A stretch of DNA of 53,667 nucleotides, taken from NCBI GenBank assembly GCA_944380875.1, contig CALWJA010000029.1, forward strand, positions 1-53,667, written 5' to 3'. The stretch comes from an uncultured Clostridia bacterium (lineage in GTDB: Bacteria; Bacillota; Clostridia; Oscillospirales; Acutalibacteraceae). The translations under genes were made by a program, and so were the position numbers. Shown one piece after another: positions 9,745 through 17,848 of this stretch (position 1 is the stretch's first letter; every line of letters starts with the position of its first letter). Under the pieces are notes generated by a model that saw only the letters and a program-made list of their open reading frames with translations, was not told where the DNA came from and did not search any database.

Positions 9745-9798
9745 AGGGAAACCTTCCGCCTTGAGCTTTAAGCCTTAAGGCGGGGGATTTCCCTTTTT
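9745..9798 (+). terminator. Rho-independent terminator after valS
   Basis: Long, slightly interrupted stem from AGGGAAA (9745) to TTTCCCT (ending 9794), with inner arms CCGCCTT and AAGGCGG, followed by TTTTTG. Confidence 0.8.
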
Positions 9799-9863
9799 GT
9801 CTTTATCGGAAGCAAGTTCAGTTGTTGTGAGAAGCAAGGAAAATGAACAGGAGGGTGGAAAAT

Positions 9864-10205
9864 ATGGCGGATACTACTTTTTATGTAAATATCACTCCCC
9901 ATCAGGCGGCGCAGGCCATTGAGGCTTTTATTGTAAACGGCAGTGTAACAGGGGAGGTTATTGACCGGTATGTTTTGACCGCTCCGGGGGGATATAGCTG
10001 CATCACGGCAGTTTTTGAAAAGCATTTTATGCGCGCCGGGAACCGGCTTACACTTACAGTGGTGCTGGATGATTTTTCAGGATATACCCGTGTCCATACC
10101 GTTGGAGGCGGAGGAGGGGAAGGGCTTTTCCGTTTTGACTGGGGAGCTTCCCGTAGTTTTGCCGATGCGCCGCAGCAAGCGTTGGCGCCTTACATTGTGC
10201 GGTAA
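9864..10205 (+). CDS. Small protein, probable DUF6054 family
   Basis: A 113-residue soluble protein with no membrane segment. It is mostly alternating strands (TFYVNITPHQAAQAIEAF, LTLTVVLDDFSGYTRVH), contains a run of five glycines (VGGGGGEG) and ends in ALAPYIVR. The pattern resembles the uncharacterised DUF6054 family of Firmicutes; the role is unknown. The frame opens earlier at 9843, but ATG 9864 is preferred because AGGAGGG ends 8 bases upstream of it. It lies between valS and folC with about 95 bases to folC and no terminator between, so it may be cotranscribed with folC. Confidence 0.6.
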   Translation: MADTTFYVNITPHQAAQAIEAFIVNGSVTGEVIDRYVLTAPGGYSCITAVFEKHFMRAGNRLTLTVVLDDFSGYTRVHTVGGGGGEGLFRFDWGASRSFADAPQQALAPYIVR

Positions 10206-10299
10206 TTATATATTTGTAAAGGATATCTCAAAAAGATAAGGGCGGAGAGAGCAAAGCGGGCAATAGTACCGCGGTGATCCGCAGAAGAGGAGAAGAAAA

Positions 10300-11601
10300 A
10301 TGACCTATGATGAAGCTGTCCGGGCGATTGACAGTCTGGAGACCTTTCGGGCGGCAGGCCCGGGACTGGAACGAATGCAGATCCTGTTGGAAAAAATGGG
10401 GAATCCGGAAAAGAAGCTGCGGTATATCCATGTGGCGGGAACAAACGGAAAGGGTTCCACCTGCACCATGCTTGCAGAAATCCTGCGGGCAGCCGGTTAT
10501 AAAACAGGGTTGTATATGTCGCCTCACGTGGTGGAGTTTACGGAACGTATGCAGATAAATGGGCAGGAGATTCCCCAAGATGAGCTGATTTCCTTAGTAG
10601 AAGAATATCTTCCTCTTGTACTTTCTCTTCGGGAAGAAGGCTGTATGCTCACGGAGTTTGAATGTATTACGGCTATGGCTTTTGCGTGGTTTGCCCGAAA
10701 ATCCTGCGATATAGTGGTCCTGGAGGTAGGAATGGGAGGACGTTTTGACGCCACCAATTGTATACCTTCAGCCCTCGTATCGGTGATCTGCTCTATTTCC
10801 CTTGACCATACGGCTGTTTTGGGAGACACAGTGGAAAAAATAGCCTTTGAAAAGGCAGGAATTTTGAAAGAAAACGGCGTGTGTGTCTGCTATGGCGATT
10901 TGCCCAGGGGCGTTGTGGAGATCATAAAAATAACGGCAGAGCTTCAGCATAACCGTTTTGTGCAGGCCCGGCCGGGAGACCTGGCGTTCATTGACGCCAG
11001 CTTTTCGGGCCTCCTGCTTCAGTGGAAAAACGGACTTCCCCTGAAGCTGCGGCTTTTAGGGGACCATCAGATTCAGAACGCAGCTGTAGTTCTGACGGTG
11101 GTGGAAGAATTGCGCCGCCAAGGATGGAATATTCCCGATTCCGCCCTGCAGGAGGGAATGGAAAAAGCCGTTGTGCCTGCAAGAATGGAAGTTCTTTCCC
11201 TGGAGCCGCTGGTAATCTTGGATGGCGCCCATAATCCTGGCGGTACAAAAGCCTTGGCTCAGACCATGAAGAGATATAACCGGCGTAAAAGGGTTGTAGG
11301 ACTTATGGGTATGATGAGAGATAAAGATGCTGTTGGAGCTCTTCGTTCCCTGGAACCGGTATTTTCCAAGGTCTATACTTTGACACCGGAAAGTCATCGG
11401 GCCCTCCCTGCAGCAGAATTGGCCCAGGTGTGGGAAAAATGTAGAATTCCGGCAGAAGCTGTGTCTTCTCCGGAAGAGGGTGTAAAGCTGGCCTTACAGG
11501 AAGCTTTGAAAACAAAAACAGGGCTTCTTTGCTGCGGTTCTTTGTATCTTGCGGGGGAATTGCGTCCGCTACTTCAGAAAGAACTTGAAGAAATGAAATA
11601 A
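10300..11601 (+). CDS. folC: Folylpolyglutamate synthase / dihydrofolate synthase
   Basis: Adds glutamate to dihydropteroate and/or extends folate polyglutamate tails in the cytoplasm, using ATP (Mur ligase superfamily). Motifs in order: P-loop HVAGTNGKGST near residue 45, SPHVVEFTERMQING near 75, EVGMGGRFDATN near 145, SLDHTAVLGDTVEKIAFEKAGI near 170, and the C-terminal-domain DGAHNPGG near 310. The length of 433 residues is standard. The ATG follows AGAGGAGAAGAAAA. No terminator was seen between it and the small upstream gene, and the GH31 gene begins about 50 bases after its stop, so the three could form one transcript. Confidence 0.96.
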   Translation: MTYDEAVRAIDSLETFRAAGPGLERMQILLEKMGNPEKKLRYIHVAGTNGKGSTCTMLAEILRAAGYKTGLYMSPHVVEFTERMQINGQEIPQDELISLVEEYLPLVLSLREEGCMLTEFECITAMAFAWFARKSCDIVVLEVGMGGRFDATNCIPSALVSVICSISLDHTAVLGDTVEKIAFEKAGILKENGVCVCYGDLPRGVVEIIKITAELQHNRFVQARPGDLAFIDASFSGLLLQWKNGLPLKLRLLGDHQIQNAAVVLTVVEELRRQGWNIPDSALQEGMEKAVVPARMEVLSLEPLVILDGAHNPGGTKALAQTMKRYNRRKRVVGLMGMMRDKDAVGALRSLEPVFSKVYTLTPESHRALPAAELAQVWEKCRIPAEAVSSPEEGVKLALQEALKTKTGLLCCGSLYLAGELRPLLQKELEEMK

Positions 11602-11653
11602 AGAGGTCCGCGGTGGGTGTTTAGAAAATTCCAAATCAGAGGTGAAAATTAGT

Positions 11654-13954
11654 ATGTTGGGAAAACTGCTGGATTTTGAACAGAAAGGAAACCAAATCTG
11701 TTTTCGTTTTGAAAATGGAAAGGCAAAAATTACAGCGTTGACGGATTCCGTATTTCGGATCTTTTCGGGAAATTCCACCATTCGCTCTAAGGCTGTGGAA
11801 AAATCGACGGATAGGAAACCTGTTGAACTGAAAGTTTACCGGGAAAAGGATGGTGTCCGCATTTCTTCCAGGCGTTTGTCTCTGCTGGTAGGCGACGAGT
11901 TTGCAGTGGATTTCTATTGGGCGGATGGACGTCCTCTCTGCCGGGAATATCGGGGAAAGCGCACCTATCTTCAGGAAATGGAGAAAGAAGAGCGGGAACT
12001 GATGGCAGGCGAGGGTCACTTTTTGGCGGAAGAAAAACGAACCCATCGTATCGAAGTGTTGAAAGCCATAGAAGGAGACGAGTGCTTTTACGGGCTGGGA
12101 GATAAGACCGGATTTCTCAACAAAAGGTTTTATGCCTATGATATGTGGAATACCGATAACCCGGATCCCCATGTGGATTCCTTCCGGGCTCTTTATAAAT
12201 CCATTCCCTTTTTTATGGCCCGAACAGATCGTGGGGATTATGGTATCTTTTTTGATACTACCTATAAAAGCGTATTTGATATGGGAAAAGAAAGCCCGGA
12301 CTATTATTATTTTGCGGCTGATGCAGGCAATTTGGATTATTACTTTTTCGCAGGCAATTCCCTTCCGGAGATCCTGACAGCCTATACGGATCTCACCGGC
12401 AGAGCGCCTCTTCCACAGATCTGGAGCCTGGGATATCACCAATCCCGCTGGAGTTATAAAACGGAAGAAGAGGTGCGTTTCATAGGAGACACACTTCGTA
12501 AACTGCGCATCCCCTGCGACTCCATCCATTTGGATATTGATTATATGGAGCGGTATAAGGTTTTTACCTGGAATAGAGAACGGTTTCCCGATCCGAAAAA
12601 AATGCTTTCGGATTTAAAGAATGAGGGATTTAAGATTGTTACGATCATAGATCCCGGTGTAAAGGTGGAAAAAGGATATCCCTTATATGAAGAAGGCATG
12701 GAAAAGGGCTATTTCGTTGTTTCTCCCTCCGGAGAAACCTATGTAAACGCCGTATGGCCCGGGGACGCTGTTTTTCCCGACTTTGGAAATCCCGCCGTTC
12801 GGAATTGGTGGGCCCGGCAGCAGAAAACCTTGACGGATATGGGTGTCCGGGGCGTATGGAATGATATGAATGAGCCCGCAACTTTCCGGGGAGAAATCCC
12901 GGAAGATGTGGTCTTTTCCGATGAAGAACAGAAGACCGATCATGCCCGCATGCATAATGTGTATGGGCATCTTATGGCAAAAGCTACGTATGAAGGCCTG
13001 AAAGAGGCGGACGGCCGCAGACCGTTTGTCATTACCCGGGCCTGCTATGCCGGGACACAGAAATATTCTACCGCTTGGACAGGTGACAACCACAGTATTT
13101 GGGCCCATTTGCAGATGGCGGTTCCCCAGCTGTGCAACCTTTCCCTTTCGGGGATGCCTTTCGTGGGAACGGATATCGCCGGTTTTGGTTCCGATGCTAC
13201 ACCGGAGCTGCTTGTCCGCTGGGTGGAAACGGGATGCTTTTCACCTTTGTTCCGGAATCATTGCTGCCTGTCTGCCGTCCGGCAGGAGCCCTGGGTTTTC
13301 GGGAAAGAAGTGCTGGATATATACCGTTCCTTTGTAGAGCTACGGTATACATTGATTCCATATTATTATGATTTGTTCTGGGAAGAAGAACATACCGGTT
13401 GGCCCATATTGCGCCCATTGGTGTTTCAGTATGAGGACGATCCGGAAACATGGGAGATGAACGACCAATTCCTGATTGGCGACAGAATCCTGGCGGCGCC
13501 CGTGCTGCAGCAGGGGGTTCGGCGCAGAATGGTGTATTTGCCGGAAGGCGTGTGGTATGATTTTTGGACGGGCGAGGCTGTAAGCGGCAAAAAAGCATTC
13601 CTTCGGGATGCGCCTTTAGATACATGCCCCCTGTATGTGAAAGCGGGAAGCATTTTGCCTCGCTGGCCTGTGCAGCAGTATGTGGGAGAAAAGGAAATAC
13701 GGGAACTGATTCTGGATGTATATCCGGGAGAGGGCGAATGCTTCCATTATCAGGATGACGGAGAAACTTTCGCTTATCGGGAAGGCGGATATAACCAGTA
13801 TCGGTTCCGCATACATCCTGACGGAGAGTTTGAGGCAGAACTTCTTCATAGGGGATATGCGGCTCCGTATGAAACGCTGCTTATTCGCTGCAGAGGAGAA
13901 GAGACTAGAATGTCTTTCAAAGACTGCCAAAAAATAAATCGGAAACTCTGGTAA
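11654..13954 (+). CDS. Glycoside hydrolase family 31, alpha-glucosidase type
   Basis: Cytoplasmic glycosidase of 766 residues without a signal peptide; hydrolyses alpha-linked glucosides or related sugars. An N-terminal galactose-mutarotase-like domain (about 1-230) precedes the barrel. GH31 landmarks: QSRWSYKTEEEV, the substrate-pocket IHLDIDYMERYKVFTW, the nucleophile aspartate in GVWNDMNEPATF, and the general acid aspartate in AWTGDNHSIW. C-terminal beta domains follow (VWYDFWTGEAV). ATG 11654 is preferred over the GTG at 11642, since AGAGGTG sits at proper distance from the ATG and overlaps the GTG. Substrate among alpha-glucosides cannot be decided; other GH31 activities such as alpha-xylosidase are possible. 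Confidence 0.92.
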   Translation: MLGKLLDFEQKGNQICFRFENGKAKITALTDSVFRIFSGNSTIRSKAVEKSTDRKPVELKVYREKDGVRISSRRLSLLVGDEFAVDFYWADGRPLCREYRGKRTYLQEMEKEERELMAGEGHFLAEEKRTHRIEVLKAIEGDECFYGLGDKTGFLNKRFYAYDMWNTDNPDPHVDSFRALYKSIPFFMARTDRGDYGIFFDTTYKSVFDMGKESPDYYYFAADAGNLDYYFFAGNSLPEILTAYTDLTGRAPLPQIWSLGYHQSRWSYKTEEEVRFIGDTLRKLRIPCDSIHLDIDYMERYKVFTWNRERFPDPKKMLSDLKNEGFKIVTIIDPGVKVEKGYPLYEEGMEKGYFVVSPSGETYVNAVWPGDAVFPDFGNPAVRNWWARQQKTLTDMGVRGVWNDMNEPATFRGEIPEDVVFSDEEQKTDHARMHNVYGHLMAKATYEGLKEADGRRPFVITRACYAGTQKYSTAWTGDNHSIWAHLQMAVPQLCNLSLSGMPFVGTDIAGFGSDATPELLVRWVETGCFSPLFRNHCCLSAVRQEPWVFGKEVLDIYRSFVELRYTLIPYYYDLFWEEEHTGWPILRPLVFQYEDDPETWEMNDQFLIGDRILAAPVLQQGVRRRMVYLPEGVWYDFWTGEAVSGKKAFLRDAPLDTCPLYVKAGSILPRWPVQQYVGEKEIRELILDVYPGEGECFHYQDDGETFAYREGGYNQYRFRIHPDGEFEAELLHRGYAAPYETLLIRCRGEETRMSFKDCQKINRKLW

Positions 13955-14016
13955 TCCTATATCAAACAAAGAATGGGATTCAACAGGCTTACAGCACATA
14001 GTATATAGATATATAG

Positions 14017-14060
14017 AAAAAGCAGCGGATTCCGTATAACCGGAACCCGCTGCTTTTTAT
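14017..14060 (+). terminator. Rho-independent terminator after the GH31 gene
   Basis: AAAAAGCAGCGG (from 14017) pairs with CCGCTGCTTTTT (ending 14058), with an inner TTCCG/CGGAA extension. Confidence 0.8.
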
Positions 14061-14118
14061 ACTAGGATTCGTGCTCTTAAAAACAGAAAATTGAAAAGAT
14101 TTTTTCTGTTGAGGGAAA

Positions 14119-14313
14119 TCAGAAAAAGGTCTTTTTTTCTGCGGAAAGGCTATTTACAAGCGCTTTCATTTCTGCTTTTGAATGGACAGATTGGGTTTTT
14201 GCCACGATTTTCTGTTGCTTTTCTGGAGACATATGGCAAAAAGCCCGCATGGCTTCTGTGTTTTGCGCCAAAGCCATACCGAATCCCATAGGAAGATCTT
14301 TCATTGGATCCAT
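14119..14313 (-). CDS. Conserved small protein, 64 residues, unknown function
   Basis: Small acidic-to-neutral helical protein starting MDPMKDLPMGFGMALAQNTE. The PMGFGMALAQN opening followed by a MSPEKQQKIV segment and MKALVNSLS resembles short uncharacterised proteins I have seen in clostridia; no function is assigned. The ATG is preceded by GAGGTGAAGAAGT, a good ribosome binding site, which supports a real gene despite the short length. It lies in its own minus-strand slot between the GH31 gene and the MerR gene. Confidence 0.65.
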   Translation of the reverse strand: MDPMKDLPMGFGMALAQNTEAMRAFCHMSPEKQQKIVAKTQSVHSKAEMKALVNSLSAEKKTFF

Positions 14314-14437
14314 ACTTCTTCACCTCAAGGCTAGTATGCCCGGGAAAACGGAAAAATCCGTCCATAAAAGGAAAGAATATAAAAGTTGAGTATATAGGCA
14401 AAAGAAATAACAGAAAGTTTCTATATGAAATATAAAA

Positions 14438-14815
14438 TCAGGGGCACCAGGAAAGTTTTCCTGTTTTCACCGCATCCTCATAGCGGGAAATTTTATAGTT
14501 CAAACGCTCTAAAGTTTCGTCTATTTTTTTTCGCTGTTCCAAAAGGTTTTCTTTTTGCTTTACTAAAAGTTCAAGCCGGTCTCCTATAGTAGTATCCCCT
14601 TCCCTGCATAACCGGACATATTCGATCATAGCTTCCACGGGAAGACCGGCGCTGCGCATGCAGATAGCCAATTCCACCCACTGCAGATCCTCCGGCTGAT
14701 AATCCCGTATACCGCCGGAAGTTCTGGTAACGGGGGGAATCATACCTACCCGCTCATAATATCGAAGTGTATCTTGTGTGATCCCGTATTTTTTACTGAC
14801 GTCTTTTATAGTCAC
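14438..14815 (-). CDS. MerR family transcriptional regulator
   Basis: DNA-binding regulator of about 125 residues. The MerR helix-turn-helix lies at the N-terminus (TIKDVSKKYGITQDTLRYYE, then RVGMIPPVTRTSGGIRDY). A dimerisation coiled coil follows (KQKENLLEQRKKIDETLERL). No effector domain or cysteine metal site is present, as in the small YyaN/AdhR-like group. The frame extends to an ATG at 14890, but MerR homology begins at TIKDV, so GTG 14815 (behind GGGAAAAAGCT) is preferred; this start is uncertain. It is divergent from the VWA gene, and both promoters lie in the 260-base gap. Confidence 0.85.
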   Translation of the reverse strand: MTIKDVSKKYGITQDTLRYYERVGMIPPVTRTSGGIRDYQPEDLQWVELAICMRSAGLPVEAMIEYVRLCREGDTTIGDRLELLVKQKENLLEQRKKIDETLERLNYKISRYEDAVKTGKLSWCP

Positions 14816-14924
14816 AGCTTTTTCCCGTTTCCGTTCACATTCAAAATAAAGTTTACGGCTATTTGGGAAATTCCCTCCCATTCTATTCATGTATTGAAAA
14901 AGAATATATATCTTCTCTGCATAC

Positions 14925-14953
14925 AGTATAGGAGATTTTCATTTGAATTTCAA
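14925..14953 (-). promoter_or_regulatory. Promoter of the merR gene
   Basis: On the minus strand TTGAAA (14953-14948), a 17-base spacer and TATACT (14930-14925). A CTGCATAC sequence (plus-strand 14917-14924) directly adjoins the -10 box and recurs at the divergent promoter. Confidence 0.6.
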
Positions 14954-15001
14954 TGGCGGCTCCTAAAGAAAGTGGACGATACGAAAACAGAAGGAATCTT
15001 T

Positions 15002-15031
15002 TTGACCTATAGTATTCTAACTGCATACTAT
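15002..15031 (+). promoter_or_regulatory. Promoter of the VWA gene with embedded inverted repeat
   Basis: TTGACC (15002-15007), an 18-base spacer and TACTAT (15026-15031). The perfect inverted repeat ATAGTAT (15009-15015) / ATACTAT (15025-15031) spans the spacer and the -10 box, the place where MerR-type activators bind. CTGCATAC (15021-15028) is shared with the merR promoter. Control by the divergent MerR protein is inference. Confidence 0.5.
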
Positions 15032-15074
15032 GTATAGAGGGCGTTCTATATTAATAAATGCAGGAGGAAACACA

Positions 15075-16490
15075 ATGGGTGTTACAAGTTCAAATAAAAA
15101 GATCAGTGTAGATCGTATTGAATGCGATGGGTCACTGAAAGTTACGCTTGCGCTATCGGCTTCGCCGGATATTTTGACCAATCCTACAGATATTGTTTTG
15201 GTTTTGGATCGTTCCGGCAGCATGGCAGGTAGTCCGCTTGTCAATATGAAAGCAGGAGCGAAAACCTTTATTGATATTATTGATGAAGCTACCGACAGTT
15301 CTCAGGACGGAAATATCGGTTCCGGCAGCCGCATAGGAATTGTAAGTTTTGCTGATTCCGCTACGGCGGACACACAGCTGATTACTTCTGTGAACACATT
15401 GAAGAATGCTGTGGATGCCATTGCAGCAGCAGGATCCACGAACCATGCAGATGCTTTTGCAAAGGCTACACAGCTGTTTGATCCCCTTTCCACAAATGCA
15501 AAAGTTATCGTATTGTTTACAGACGGAAAAACTACAGCAGGTCCTCCGCCGGCTCCGGTTGCGGCAGCAGCGAGAGCATCGGGTATAATTATATATTGTA
15601 TAGGTCTGATCGGATCAGATGGGATCGATGTAAATGTGCTCAACGATTGGGCTACCGACCCGGATGCTTCGCATGTAGCCGTCACACCGAACGATGGAGA
15701 TTTAGAGGAGCTATTTAAAGATTTGGCCGCCAATATTTCGAAAACAGGCGCTACCAATATAGTTATCGATGAAGTGGTCAATCCAGATTTCAGCATCACA
15801 AGCGTTATTCCTCCCACAAAAGGAACCGTTATGATGGTGGATTCCAACACTCTTCAATGGAAGATAGATGAGCTGGGGGTATCCGCAAATGAGGGTGCTT
15901 CTCTAGAATTTTTTATCAGGCACAATTCACGGGATTCCGGTGATAAATTGGTAAACCAATCGATCACCTATTCAGATAATGAAGGGAATGTGGTTCTATT
16001 TCCCGATCCTTCCGTAAGGGTGGAATGCGGTATAGTGGTCAATCCTGAACCATGCCCCATTCCTATTGATTTAACGATTGAAGGATGCCGCGACTCTGTG
16101 GTTATCGATATGGGAGACACCTATCTGGAGTCTCTTGGACGAATTCTACAACTGGATGTGACAGTTAAGAATGTTTGCCCGGGCAAACGGGTGGCACTTG
16201 CCATCATTTTAACAGAAGAAGATTCCAACGGTATTGAGCACCAGAGGGGAATGAAAGCTATTACCATACCGGCGCATGATTTCCCGAATTGCAGAGATGT
16301 GTTGGTTAAGTGCATCAAATTTGTACTTCCTGAAGATTTGGATGTATCGGGAGGAACACCAGAGGCTATATGCAATGCGAGGAATTTTAAAGCCCGTGTT
16401 ATTGCACACAATATTGATACGGATTACGAATGCTGTGATTCCGTAATTACGCTCCTTTATAAGATAACACCGACTGCAGTTTTGCTTTAA
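15075..16490 (+). CDS. VWA domain-containing protein, no signal peptide
   Basis: A 471-residue protein with a von Willebrand factor A domain at about residues 35-225. The metal-ion-dependent adhesion site is complete: DRSGSM near residue 44, the threonine of AGSTNHADAF, and LFTDGKT near 155. A beta-rich region follows (DUF11-like, about 235-330) and then a cysteine-rich beta domain (about 335-465: IEGCRDSV, NVCPGKRV, FPNCRD, DYECCDS). No signal peptide, membrane segment or sorting signal is seen, so the protein is predicted cytoplasmic or exported by an unknown route. ATG 15075 follows AGGAGGAAACACA, which decides against the frame opening at 15030. Divergent from merR. Confidence 0.8.
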   Translation: MGVTSSNKKISVDRIECDGSLKVTLALSASPDILTNPTDIVLVLDRSGSMAGSPLVNMKAGAKTFIDIIDEATDSSQDGNIGSGSRIGIVSFADSATADTQLITSVNTLKNAVDAIAAAGSTNHADAFAKATQLFDPLSTNAKVIVLFTDGKTTAGPPPAPVAAAARASGIIIYCIGLIGSDGIDVNVLNDWATDPDASHVAVTPNDGDLEELFKDLAANISKTGATNIVIDEVVNPDFSITSVIPPTKGTVMMVDSNTLQWKIDELGVSANEGASLEFFIRHNSRDSGDKLVNQSITYSDNEGNVVLFPDPSVRVECGIVVNPEPCPIPIDLTIEGCRDSVVIDMGDTYLESLGRILQLDVTVKNVCPGKRVALAIILTEEDSNGIEHQRGMKAITIPAHDFPNCRDVLVKCIKFVLPEDLDVSGGTPEAICNARNFKARVIAHNIDTDYECCDSVITLLYKITPTAVLL

Positions 16491-16518
16491 AAAAGCAGAT
16501 TGCAGCCGGTGTTTTAAT
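16466..16518 (+). terminator. Terminator overlapping the 3' end of the VWA gene
   Basis: ACACCGACTGCA (from 16467) pairs with TGCAGCCGGTGT (ending about 16512) around a TTTAAAAAA loop region, followed by TTTTAAT. The left arm lies inside the coding sequence. Confidence 0.6.
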
Positions 16519-16521
16519 ATC

Positions 16522-17070
16522 TTATAAAATCCCGTATCCGGAGGTTATTCCATCCTGAAATAAGGGTATATGAGGCGGGAAGAAAGTGAACAGTATGAAA
16601 ATCAAAATCAACAGAACAAAAATAATACAGACAATAGCAGCTGGAATTCCTTTTCCATGCTGGTAAACATGCAAGCCCATAAGTTGGCCAAACGCAATAG
16701 TTAGAAGTAAAATTAGAATATCTACCCACAGGATTTCCACGCCAAAAGCTTCTGTATAAAAATAATAGAGCATAGGCATGGTGACCAGAGAGATGAATAA
16801 AGACGCTAAAGCACCTGTAAACCACCTGTTTTTATGGATTCCATACATTTTGCCTTTTAAGATATAATAGAGTGACCACCAAAGGATAACCGGCCAAACT
16901 ACCATTTTTTCGTGTTCCCATATACTTTCATTGACTGGCGCAAATATTCCTGCTAATGGACTTTTCATAAGAAAGTCATACGCGAAATGCAGGATAGAGC
17001 CAATACTAAATAGCAGAGGTATTCCCAGAAGAATCCATTTTTCAGGTTTGGATACAGATTTGCAACTCAT
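16522..17070 (-). CDS. DUF6512 family integral membrane protein
   Basis: 182 residues with about five hydrophobic segments. It opens with a short basic tail, then LLGIPLLFSIGSILHFAYDF and the conserved-looking IFAPVNESIWEHEKMVVWPV loop, which I associate with the uncharacterised DUF6512 family of Clostridia. Further segments occur at about 85-105, 113-133 and 142-165. Role unknown. The ATG follows a CAGGAGGGAAAAT ribosome binding site. It is convergent with the VWA gene and stands alone. Confidence 0.72.
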   Translation of the reverse strand: MSCKSVSKPEKWILLGIPLLFSIGSILHFAYDFLMKSPLAGIFAPVNESIWEHEKMVVWPVILWWSLYYILKGKMYGIHKNRWFTGALASLFISLVTMPMLYYFYTEAFGVEILWVDILILLLTIAFGQLMGLHVYQHGKGIPAAIVCIIFVLLILIFILFTFFPPHIPLFQDGITSGYGIL

Positions 17071-17305
17071 ATTTTCCCTCCTGATAGATATTTCTATAAC
17101 TATATGTTTTCCTATAAATACCTATACCTCACGGGGAGAAAAGTGTGGGCAGTGTCAGCGTATAAATTTGTTCTTTGTATGTTGAATAAAAAACCTCGAA
17201 AAAAGCTGTTATAACGGTTTGTACAGCATAGCCAAACATATAGATATAAGATGAAAAATTTGATAGAATATAGTTGCTTGGAATATAAAAATGGAGGAGT
17301 GTATG

Positions 17306-17755
17306 ATGAAAAAACTTGTTTGTGTAATTATAGTTATTAGTGTGGCTCTGATTGCTGTGAGCGGTGTATTGGTAAAAACAAAATCAGATCAGGCGGCAAT
17401 GCAGCAAGCTGTGGACGAAACGGTTAAAGAATGTTATATGCGTATATTGGACACAATGAAAAGTACAGCCAAGAATGGGCTTAGTGGGGAAGAAAAAGAT
17501 CTGCTAACAGCAAGGGATATCGGCTATGGATATGTATTACGGACCATGCAGTTTTCTTCTTCCTTTAGCGGCAATCAGGATTTTCATGCCATCTGTATTT
17601 TGCTTGATGAGTCTACAGGAACAGATGCAATCTATACTCTGTCCTATTCTGATGCATTGTATGATTCTTTATTACAGCTGTATGAGGATAATTTCCAAAA
17701 CGCAGAGGCGATGGAAAAAACCAGAACTCTGTTGGAAGAATCTGTTGTGAAATGA
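17306..17755 (+). CDS. Small secreted or membrane-anchored protein, unknown function
   Basis: About 149 residues. An N-terminal hydrophobic segment (KKLVCVIIVISVALIAVSGV) acts as signal anchor or signal peptide. The rest is a soluble, largely helical domain (DQAAMQQAVDETVKECYMRI, YDSLLQLYEDNFQNAEAM). No family recognised. The frame opens at 17291, but that ATG overlaps the GGAGGAG ribosome binding site, so the tandem ATGs at 17303/17306 are the likely start. A strong terminator follows. Confidence 0.6.
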   Translation: MKKLVCVIIVISVALIAVSGVLVKTKSDQAAMQQAVDETVKECYMRILDTMKSTAKNGLSGEEKDLLTARDIGYGYVLRTMQFSSSFSGNQDFHAICILLDESTGTDAIYTLSYSDALYDSLLQLYEDNFQNAEAMEKTRTLLEESVVK

Positions 17756-17766
17756 AAGAGCTAATG

Positions 17767-17813
17767 AAAAGGTCCCGGTTTTCCTCGTTTAAGGGAAACC
17801 GGGACCTTTTTAA
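17767..17813. terminator. Strong terminator between convergent genes
   Basis: AAAAGGTCCCGGTTT pairs with AAACCGGGACCTTTT, with inner TCC/GGA, loop around TCGTTTAA. T-runs on both strands suggest bidirectional use. Confidence 0.9.
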
Positions 17814-17848
17814 AGATCTATGCAAGAAATATTGGTAAGAGTAACGAA

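Noticed and set aside
10240-10290. T-box-like phrase AGTACCGCGG before folC
   Set aside because: It resembles part of the T-box core but lacks the GGGTGG part, stem I and a terminator; a GCGG/CCGC hairpin by chance is more likely.
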